Shown here piece after piece: positions 12,370 through 17,894 of a stretch of 20,182 nucleotides of DNA. The position numbers and the translations under genes were made by a program. Numbering within the stretch: position 1 is the first letter of the stretch; each line of letters starts with the position of its first letter. The notes below the pieces were generated by a model. The model made no database searches and was not told where the DNA came from. It was given only the letters and a program-made list of their open reading frames with translations. Origin of the DNA: a virus. The stretch lies in the IMG/VR virus record IMGVR_UViG_3300025449_001003, positions 1-20,182 of that record; one strand, written 5' to 3'.

Positions 12370-12737
12370 TTTGCTTTCCTTAATACTTCTACTAGCAGCT
12401 TTGCCGTTCCACTGTGAAAGAATCCTAGCGCAATAGCTCCACCACGACTAACATCAAACTCTTTACCCTTTGAGAATGGCCCTCTATCATTAATTCTTAC
12501 AACAATAGACTGTCCTGTCTTTGGGTTTGTAAGTCTTACAATAGTATCAAAAGGAAGTGAGCGATGAGCAGCTGTGAATCCGTTTGGATCAAATTGCTCA
12601 CCATTTGCTGTCTTCTTGCAACACTGATACCATGTTACATTTGAATAGTATTTATGAGTTTTATTAGCAGCAACCGCATGGTTACACGAAAACAGTAGCG
12701 CTATCAACGCTACTGCTAATGTTATTTGCTTTGTCAT
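12366..12737 (-). CDS. RlpA-like exported double-psi beta-barrel protein (123 aa)
   Basis: Residues 1-23 form a signal peptide (MTKQITLAVALIALLFSCNHAVA) ending in AVA; C18 is an imperfect lipobox alternative. The remainder is a single double-psi beta-barrel of the RlpA type: AAHRSLPFDTIVRLTNPKTG with H58, then VRINDRGPF with D84, and FDVSRGGAIALGF (94-106). H58 and D84 match the His/Asp pair of RlpA lytic transglycosylase, which cleaves denuded peptidoglycan glycans. The ATG at 12737 comes one base after the YkuK-like gene's TAA; an upstream in-frame extension to 12794 lies inside that gene and is rejected. It likely acts on the host periplasmic cell wall during infection or lysis. Confidence 0.86.
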   Translation of the reverse strand: MTKQITLAVALIALLFSCNHAVAANKTHKYYSNVTWYQCCKKTANGEQFDPNGFTAAHRSLPFDTIVRLTNPKTGQSIVVRINDRGPFSKGKEFDVSRGGAIALGFFHSGTAKLLVEVLRKAK

Positions 12738-12738
12738 G

Positions 12739-13218
12739 TTAAGCAGCCAGAATATCCTTAAGCCTATCAGCCGCATAAGAAGCAGCAAATGCATCTGGCT
12801 TTATCATAGGAACAACATTACACATACCGCGAATGTAACCTACAGCTTGTTGTGCAACACAAGATGATCCATGCTTAAGATCAGGATTGATATCGAGATG
12901 AACTTCAAAGTGTCTATCACCAATAGCATCTGCAAGATCAAGATAAAGCTGAGCAGCTTTCATTACCTCATTCATAAGACGCATTGCTGGCTTGTCCATC
13001 TTCTGATCGTAATCACGTTCAGTTATTACTTCACCAAACACTTTACAACCTCTACAGCCATCATAGTGAACGACAACAGCTAGCGTATAGTCTGCCATCC
13101 ACAGCTGTGACTTCTTCTTACGATAGCGTTCTGAGTCAGCACCAATATAAATTGCTGTTTCAGGAGATGTGTTACGAATGAATTTTCTGATTTCTTCTAG
13201 ATCAAATTTAGTACGCAT
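12739..13218 (-). CDS. YkuK-like (DUF458) RNase H-fold protein (159 aa)
   Basis: Matches the DUF458/YkuK family, predicted RNase H-like. Seen here: YIGADSERY with D28, VHLDINPD with D109 at 107-113, VGYIRGMCNVVPMIKPDAFAASYAADR (126-152) with K140-P-D142 and D151, the family's hallmark C-terminal block. The acidic positions fit a two-metal nuclease site. Function in phages is not established; RNA or DNA processing is plausible. It is the first protein gene after the tRNA, 15 bases beyond its CCA, with an AGGTG site 4 bases before ATG 13218. Confidence 0.83.
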   Translation of the reverse strand: MRTKFDLEEIRKFIRNTSPETAIYIGADSERYRKKKSQLWMADYTLAVVVHYDGCRGCKVFGEVITERDYDQKMDKPAMRLMNEVMKAAQLYLDLADAIGDRHFEVHLDINPDLKHGSSCVAQQAVGYIRGMCNVVPMIKPDAFAASYAADRLKDILAA

Positions 13219-13232
13219 ATTACACCTGTTAA

Positions 13233-13309
13233 TGGTGCGGGCGGGGAGACTCGAACTCCCAGAACTCAGATTTTAAGTCTGATACGGTTACCTATTACGT
13301 CACGCCCGC
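13233..13309 (-). tRNA. tRNA-Leu (anticodon UAA) with short variable loop
   Basis: A 77-nt cloverleaf including encoded CCA. Acceptor GCGGGCG/CGCCCGC is a perfect 7-bp stem with discriminator A; D-arm is a 3-bp ACG/CGT stem with an 11-base loop containing GG; anticodon stem TCAGA/TCTGA with loop CTTAAAA gives anticodon UAA (13273-13275), reading UUA; T-arm is GGGAG/CTCCC around TTCGAGT. The D-arm geometry is that of class II tRNAs, but the variable region is only GTTCT, not the long arm of bacterial leucine tRNAs. It is transcribed from P7 and co-transcribed with the YkuK-like gene. Confidence 0.93.
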
Positions 13310-13324
13310 AATACTGTATTAATG

Positions 13325-13353
13325 ATCATACTTATAACCATTACAAAAGTCAA
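13325..13353 (-). promoter_or_regulatory. Sigma70-like promoter P7 (tRNA and downstream block)
   Basis: Minus strand: -35 TTGACT (13348-13353), 17-bp spacer, -10 TATGAT (13325-13330). It starts about 16 bases before the tRNA 5' end and its -35 box overlaps the stop codon of the gene ending at 13350. Confidence 0.82.
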
Positions 13354-14486
13354 CGGTAATTTGCAAATGTATTATCTGGTCTCATAAACGTTTCAACATC
13401 AAATTCATATAAGAAGTCAAGCTGATCGTTGATTGCAATACATGTTTCCTTCTTAAGCAGCAATGCTCTCAAGCTACCCATTTTGACCTTATAGTCACGG
13501 TAATCTGTGTCCTTGTTGAAGTCATAGATGATATCTTTACACGTTTGCTTATACTTCTTCATCGTATCACATATCAGTTTATCACTGTTATTCATGCTCC
13601 ACAATTGGAAGTCAACGGGTGAGTAGAACATTGTGTAGTCATCCATATTGAATGTATCGTGATGTTGCTTGATTGCAAACGTTGCACTTCTCATATAGAC
13701 ACTTTGCCATTTACATGTAAAGTTGATCCACCACAACCACTTATAGATACTGTCTACTTCAAATGGAGCATTCAAACAGATAGTGTTTAGGATTTCATAA
13801 ACCATCTTTCCATCTTCATAGCTTTCACACTCACCTTCAAAATGCTTAATAAGCAGATCAGGATCAGGTTTAACTTCCCATGGCTTTGTTGTAAATGCAT
13901 GTGTGTTGTTTGTAATAACAGCACTACCAAACAGCTGATCGTTTCCTTCACCTGTAACAATGATGTATCTTGGGTCACCAATGTATCTGTGGAAGAAGTG
14001 GCTATTCCTTACTTCAAACACCTTTGTAATGTGCTCATCATAGAATCTTCTGTTCTCAACGATACTATCATCATTCATAAGAATAATAACATGATCTTTA
14101 AGGTCTTGCTTACTGATGTTCTTTAATAAGCTAACAACAACAAGAGTACTATCAACGCCACCAGAGTACATAACAACCAACTTCTTGTTGTTATTTTTTG
14201 CTCTATTGAATAATTCAATTGCTCTTTTGTTACAAATCTCTTCGAATGTTAGTGGCTGCTTTGCCATCTTAGGCAACTCCAACCCTGGAATACTAATAGT
14301 CTTGAATGGAGTGGTGATTGTCCCACTACGATCGTGGAATGACAAATTAGAACCAAAGCTCTTATGTATTGCAAGATAAGAGCTTATTCCAGCGTAGTTT
14401 TCACTTGGCAAGTCACTAAAATATCTTTCGTTGTTATGAAAGATATTGCTACCACTATAAAAATACAAACCATTAGACTGATGCAT
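13350..14486 (-). CDS. Asparagine-synthetase-like PP-loop ATP pyrophosphatase (378 aa)
   Basis: Residues 108-114 SGGVDST form the PP-loop that binds ATP, and TGEGNDQLFG (178-187) matches the SGEGADELFGGY-type motif of asparagine synthetase B. The N-terminus has no catalytic Cys2 or glutaminase domain, so ammonia from glutamine hydrolysis is not expected within this chain. Such stand-alone domains adenylate a carboxylate or a carbonyl group and add an amine or sulfur; here the substrate is unknown. An amino-acid or cofactor/nucleotide modification role is possible. A longer frame begins at TTG 14507, but ATG 14486 is preferred. It overlaps the upstream gene by 14 bases and ends on promoter P7. 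Confidence 0.83.
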   Translation of the reverse strand: MHQSNGLYFYSGSNIFHNNERYFSDLPSENYAGISSYLAIHKSFGSNLSFHDRSGTITTPFKTISIPGLELPKMAKQPLTFEEICNKRAIELFNRAKNNNKKLVVMYSGGVDSTLVVVSLLKNISKQDLKDHVIILMNDDSIVENRRFYDEHITKVFEVRNSHFFHRYIGDPRYIIVTGEGNDQLFGSAVITNNTHAFTTKPWEVKPDPDLLIKHFEGECESYEDGKMVYEILNTICLNAPFEVDSIYKWLWWINFTCKWQSVYMRSATFAIKQHHDTFNMDDYTMFYSPVDFQLWSMNNSDKLICDTMKKYKQTCKDIIYDFNKDTDYRDYKVKMGSLRALLLKKETCIAINDQLDFLYEFDVETFMRPDNTFANYR

Positions 14487-15186
14487 TAACGTAACTTTCT
14501 GTTTCAAATTGTTTCAATGCCAAGAATATATCATCCATCTTTTCAGCTTTCAATATCTTGTCTGTGAACTTTAATCTAAGGTTCTCGATACCGCTGAGAT
14601 ACATTATATCACCTTCCGCTTGGAAGATAATTTGTTTAGCTGCTTGCTCTACAGGAATCTGTTTGAGTTCAGCATAATCATGAACAAAATATGTGTTTAG
14701 ATATTCAGTATCGCCTGCAAGATATTTGTGTGCTTGTTCAGCTTTTACTCTGTATATCTCTCCTTGATAGGGAAGGCTTCCTCTATACAGTTGCAACTGT
14801 GAGAATTCTATCTTATGAAGAAGGACTTCAACAGCAAAGCACTTTTCGTTGATAAGTTCAAACTCTGCAATATATGATGGATCAACGTTCTCCAAGCTAG
14901 GATCATAAACCAGCATTTGTGTCGTTTGACACCATCTATAAAACCATGGTTGTATTGCTGTATTGATTGGACCAGGAAAGCGGCGGCCGATGTTAAGAAC
15001 TAGCTTGAGCCCTTGTCTTAGCTCTTGGAAACATCTTCCTACATAAATGAAACTTGTAAAGTAAATAACACGTCTTGTTTCAGGATCAACTAACCCAGCA
15101 AACCTGTTATTCATATACATCATGCTTTGCATGATTTCTTGTTTATGCTCTTCGTATTCTCTTCGAGCCTTACCAAATAAACTCAT
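14473..15186 (-). CDS. Phage hypothetical protein (237 aa)
   Basis: Not recognised with confidence. The N-terminal part is mainly helical (MSLFGKARREYEEHKQEIMQ, then DPETRRVIYFTSFIYVGRCFQEL), the middle has LQLYRGSLPYQGEIYRVKAEQAHKYLAG, and the C-terminal half (AELKQIPVEQAAKQIIFQAE, then LSGIENLRLKFTDKIL) recalls the helical part of tail-fibre assembly chaperones, where residues like A-x-x-Y and A-x-x-I recur. That link is weak. It overlaps its neighbours on both sides (ATGA at 15183), showing it is part of the same operon. Confidence 0.75.
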   Translation of the reverse strand: MSLFGKARREYEEHKQEIMQSMMYMNNRFAGLVDPETRRVIYFTSFIYVGRCFQELRQGLKLVLNIGRRFPGPINTAIQPWFYRWCQTTQMLVYDPSLENVDPSYIAEFELINEKCFAVEVLLHKIEFSQLQLYRGSLPYQGEIYRVKAEQAHKYLAGDTEYLNTYFVHDYAELKQIPVEQAAKQIIFQAEGDIMYLSGIENLRLKFTDKILKAEKMDDIFLALKQFETESYVNASV

Positions 15187-15590
15187 TTTATGTGACTCCT
15201 ACTCACTTTAACCATGATCCATGTATTGTAGTAATCATCACGCTCTAAAGCCTGATGTATAAACTGTAGGCGTGCTTCTTCGTAATTGCACTTGCCTTTT
15301 GACTTGCAAAGGACTAGGATCTCTCTTCTAAAATTATGAGCACCTAATTTAGCAACATCCTCTTGTAGTTCTTTATTGGAACCATAATAGCTCTTCCAAT
15401 CAGACTCTACAAGAGAACGTTTTTTCCTGCCCTTGACTTGGCGTGTCTTTGTCTTCTTTAATAGCTTCTTACCAATATACTTTTTGAAGTTTGTAGTGTT
15501 GGTAATAATATAAACAAATCCAATATAGTCTTCTAAAACCTCAGAATCAACTATGTTACCCTCAAAAAGCCATGGGTTTTCATAGCTCAT
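15183..15590 (-). CDS. GIY-YIG-like nuclease domain protein (135 aa)
   Basis: GFVYIITN (24-31) and KKYIGKK (36-42) are the two strands of a GIY-YIG nuclease core; FRRE (87-90), the NYEEARLQF helix (102-110, with E104/E105) and N122 are candidate partners of the active site. A basic stretch (LLKKTKTRQVKGRKKR, about 43-58) may bind DNA. From memory, this small protein (SDWKSYYGSNKELQ, then YEEARLQFIHQALER) is conserved in T4-like phages at a fixed site, unlike mobile Seg homing nucleases, so a housekeeping repair or packaging role is more likely. ATG at 15590 overlaps the upstream TGA. Confidence 0.8.
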   Translation of the reverse strand: MSYENPWLFEGNIVDSEVLEDYIGFVYIITNTTNFKKYIGKKLLKKTKTRQVKGRKKRSLVESDWKSYYGSNKELQEDVAKLGAHNFRREILVLCKSKGKCNYEEARLQFIHQALERDDYYNTWIMVKVSRSHIK

Positions 15591-15844
15591 TCGTCTTCGT
15601 CATAGTCCTGGTCTTCTTCCCACTCATCGTCATCGTCATCATCCCAAGAATCTTCAGGATCAACTGCTTCAGAGGAAATAACCTCATCTAATACAGTATC
15701 AATACCAACATACTGTTCAATGTCAATATCGTTTTCTGATAATACTGAAACGATAGATTCAAATACTTCGTGCTTATCTTCATCAATTAATGATTGTGAG
15801 ACAGCATATAGGATTTCGTTTACAATTCCGTCAATATCAGTCAT
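15587..15844 (-). CDS. Small protein with poly-acidic tail (85 aa)
   Basis: An N-terminal helical part (MTDIDGIVNEILYAVSQSLI, then SVLSENDIDIEQYVGIDTVL) is followed by a run of Asp/Glu from about residue 66 to the end (DDDDDDEWEEDQDYDEDE). Such tails can mimic nucleic acid or bind basic partners; function not known. ATG at 15844 has GGAG 6 bases upstream; the frame extending to 15883 lacks a good start. It overlaps the nuclease gene by 8 bases and the GIY-YIG gene as ATGA. A role as acidic inhibitor or escort of the neighbouring nucleases is speculative. Confidence 0.72.
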   Translation of the reverse strand: MTDIDGIVNEILYAVSQSLIDEDKHEVFESIVSVLSENDIDIEQYVGIDTVLDEVISSEAVDPEDSWDDDDDDEWEEDQDYDEDE

Positions 15845-16667
15845 CGGATGCTCCTTTACATTGCTTCTTCTTATCAGCAGCAATTGTCTTTAGGTCTGCT
15901 ACTGGTGGAGGGTTCTTGATATTCTTTGCATCAGGAACTGGGAATGTAATACCAGAAGCCTTTTCAACGTCAGCCACTGTTACCTGATACTGAGTAAAGT
16001 CAGATGACAATCCATCCTTATGTGGGAATAAGAAAGCATACGACTTTTTAGTTGTATTGTCAATAACAATCTTGAATAGTGCGTCAGGAACAACTACCTT
16101 ATCTGCACCAATTGTCTTTGATGATGAAGAGTAAACATTACCAGCATAGAATGTATGTGGATGTTTTGTTTGATAGACCCAAGCACGTCCTGCTGATTCT
16201 AAGTTCTTCCATGTTCCACGATTAACTGATGGCAGTTGTGGTGACATGTTAGACATATAGAATGATTCATGCTCAACCTGATTATCCCAAGACATATCAG
16301 CATCGTTTGCTAGATGACCTTGATCATAACCAGAATGGGCGTAATCATCGGGTGTAGATCTGGCTCCGTTAGGTAAAGATAAGTCAGTAGCGAAAGCATT
16401 AGTCCGAGCAACGCAACCAATAGCATGGTCAGGCGTAAGAGTCCAAGCAACCCAATTGGGAATCTTAGCAACTGGATCATGCTCCAAGAGATAAGCAGTA
16501 CGGCAGATAACTGGATGATTAGCAACGGTTGAAGGTGAGCCATATGGAATTTGTGCTGCACATGAGGTTACTGGTTTAGGTGGAAGTTGGTCGGCAGCAA
16601 ATGCGATCGACCCAAGCGCACCAAGTGCGAAAATAATACTAAAGTGTAAAGCCTTTAAAAGTTTCAT
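15837..16667 (-). CDS. Exported DNA/RNA non-specific endonuclease (276 aa)
   Basis: Beta-beta-alpha-metal (NUC1/Serratia nuclease) family. Residues 1-24 form a signal peptide (MKLLKALHFSIIFALGALGS with an AFA end before A25), so the enzyme acts outside the cytoplasm. The active-site block is YDQGHLANDADMS (114-126): H118 is the general base, while Q116 replaces the Arg of the usual DRGH motif. N140 and N149-R150 (VNRGTW) are the usual metal-site neighbourhood. Cysteines at 36, 55 and 85 could form disulfides in the periplasm. ATG at 16667 has AAGGA at 8 bases; the upstream frame lies in nrdB, which it overlaps by 29 bases. A periplasmic role against incoming DNA, or host DNA release, is inference. 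Confidence 0.9.
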   Translation of the reverse strand: MKLLKALHFSIIFALGALGSIAFAADQLPPKPVTSCAAQIPYGSPSTVANHPVICRTAYLLEHDPVAKIPNWVAWTLTPDHAIGCVARTNAFATDLSLPNGARSTPDDYAHSGYDQGHLANDADMSWDNQVEHESFYMSNMSPQLPSVNRGTWKNLESAGRAWVYQTKHPHTFYAGNVYSSSSKTIGADKVVVPDALFKIVIDNTTKKSYAFLFPHKDGLSSDFTQYQVTVADVEKASGITFPVPDAKNIKNPPPVADLKTIAADKKKQCKGASDD

Positions 16668-17745
16668 TAGATACATCCTTCCTGACACCTCCCACGACGT
16701 AGGAGCTAATTTCTGTTTCTTGTGGAGCTACTTGAACCTCTGCACCACTGATCCACTTTTGTGTCCAAGGAAGAGGGTTAGATCCGTTTTTGTATATAGT
16801 CGGCAACCCAACAGCTGTCATACGTTTATTGCAAATCCATTCAACATAATCATTAAGAAGTGTCTCATTGAGACCAATCATTGATCCATCTTTGAATAGA
16901 TAGTGAGCCCAAGCCTTCTCTTGTTCAGCTGCATCCTTAAACATCTGAATGCATTCATCCTTAGTTTCTTCACGAATCTTTGCAAAGTCTGGATCATCGG
17001 TAGGTAATACCTTCAATAACTGCTGTGTGCCAGCAAGATGCAGGTTCTCATCACGAGCAATCAACTTGATGATCTTCGCGTTGCCTTCCATCTTCTTCAA
17101 TTCAGCGAATGCCCAAGAGCAAGCAAAGCTGACATAGAAACGAACACCTTCAAGAATGTTGACCGACATGAGTGTGAGCCACAGAGCTTTCTTGTGCTCA
17201 TATTTTTCATGCAGAATTTTTTGACTTAAATTTTTTGCATGTTCCAAGTCGTTATTATAAGCAATTAAGTTGTCGTAGTACTTGCTGATGTCGCCAGCGC
17301 AGTCTACGATCTCCTGCATGTCTAGAATACCGTCGAACACCTCTGATGGGTTGGCGTAGATGTTTCTGATAATATGAGTGTATGATCTAGAGTGGATGGA
17401 CTCGCTAAATGCCCAAGTAAGGATCCAGTTCTCAAGTTCTGGTAAACTACAAATTGGACCGAAGGCGACCGTAGGAGCTCTGCCTTGAACACTGTCGAGT
17501 AGGATCTGACGCTTGAGGTTTGAAGTAAAGATGTGCTGTTCATGCTCAGTCAATCCTTTAAAGTCTTTAGCATCACGATAGATATCAACTTCCTCTGGAC
17601 GCCAGAAGAACCCTAGTTGCTTTTCTGTTAGCTTCTCAAGGAATGGATACTTTTGCTTATCATAACGAGCAATAGTGGGTGGATCATCAAAGAATGCTTT
17701 GACGGTTGTAGAATCTTTACGGTTAGTTGAATCAAAAACGCTCAT
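16639..17745 (-). CDS. nrdB: Ribonucleotide reductase class Ia small subunit NrdB (368 aa)
   Basis: Diiron-tyrosyl radical subunit that starts catalysis in NrdA, making deoxyribonucleotides for phage DNA. Iron ligands and radical are visible: D84, E115, H118, E199, E233, H236, and Y122 in SESIHSRSYTHIIRN (114-128), with the first ones at the same numbers as in E. coli. The C-terminus SYVVGG-FKGFTL contains the expected R1-binding tail ending in a hydrophobic peptide. Length is close to E. coli NrdB (376 aa). ATG at 17745 overlaps the TGA of the small gene between nrdA and nrdB; GAGGG lies 9 bases upstream. No intron or homing insertion. Confidence 0.96.
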   Translation of the reverse strand: MSVFDSTNRKDSTTVKAFFDDPPTIARYDKQKYPFLEKLTEKQLGFFWRPEEVDIYRDAKDFKGLTEHEQHIFTSNLKRQILLDSVQGRAPTVAFGPICSLPELENWILTWAFSESIHSRSYTHIIRNIYANPSEVFDGILDMQEIVDCAGDISKYYDNLIAYNNDLEHAKNLSQKILHEKYEHKKALWLTLMSVNILEGVRFYVSFACSWAFAELKKMEGNAKIIKLIARDENLHLAGTQQLLKVLPTDDPDFAKIREETKDECIQMFKDAAEQEKAWAHYLFKDGSMIGLNETLLNDYVEWICNKRMTAVGLPTIYKNGSNPLPWTQKWISGAEVQVAPQETEISSYVVGGVRKDVSNETFKGFTL

Positions 17746-17894
17746 TTTACAATGCCCTCGGTTACCAGCTTAATAACTTTTTCTGCTCGCTCACGCCAAA
17801 CATTCTTTTGATCTTCATTGTAATGTTTAGCCCAGTCACCACCATTATTACCCATGGCCATCTCAATAGCAATCTTCTCGATTAGATCTTGCAT
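17742..17894 (-). CDS. 50-aa protein between nrdA and nrdB
   Basis: The start ATG at 17894 lies 13 bases inside the end of nrdA and the TGA overlaps the nrdB ATG (ATGA), so it exactly bridges the two genes. The product is helical and charged: MQDLIEKIAIEMAMGNNGGD, then HYNEDQKNVWRERAEKVIKLVTEGIV. From memory, similar small proteins with 'W...H......R..W...A..V...L' occur in phages at this site and elsewhere. No function known; a partner of the reductase is possible by position only. Confidence 0.75.
   Translation of the reverse strand: MQDLIEKIAIEMAMGNNGGDWAKHYNEDQKNVWRERAEKVIKLVTEGIVK

Noticed and set aside
15183-15590. Mobile homing endonuclease reading of the GIY-YIG gene
   Set aside because: The gene is coupled at both ends within an operon and, as I recall, conserved at this kind of locus; no intron or intergenic insertion signature is present.
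16310-16561. Leu/Ile-rich 83-codon minus-strand frame within the nuclease gene
   Set aside because: Out-of-frame shadow of the nuclease; no ribosome binding site and the true frame carries the conserved active site.
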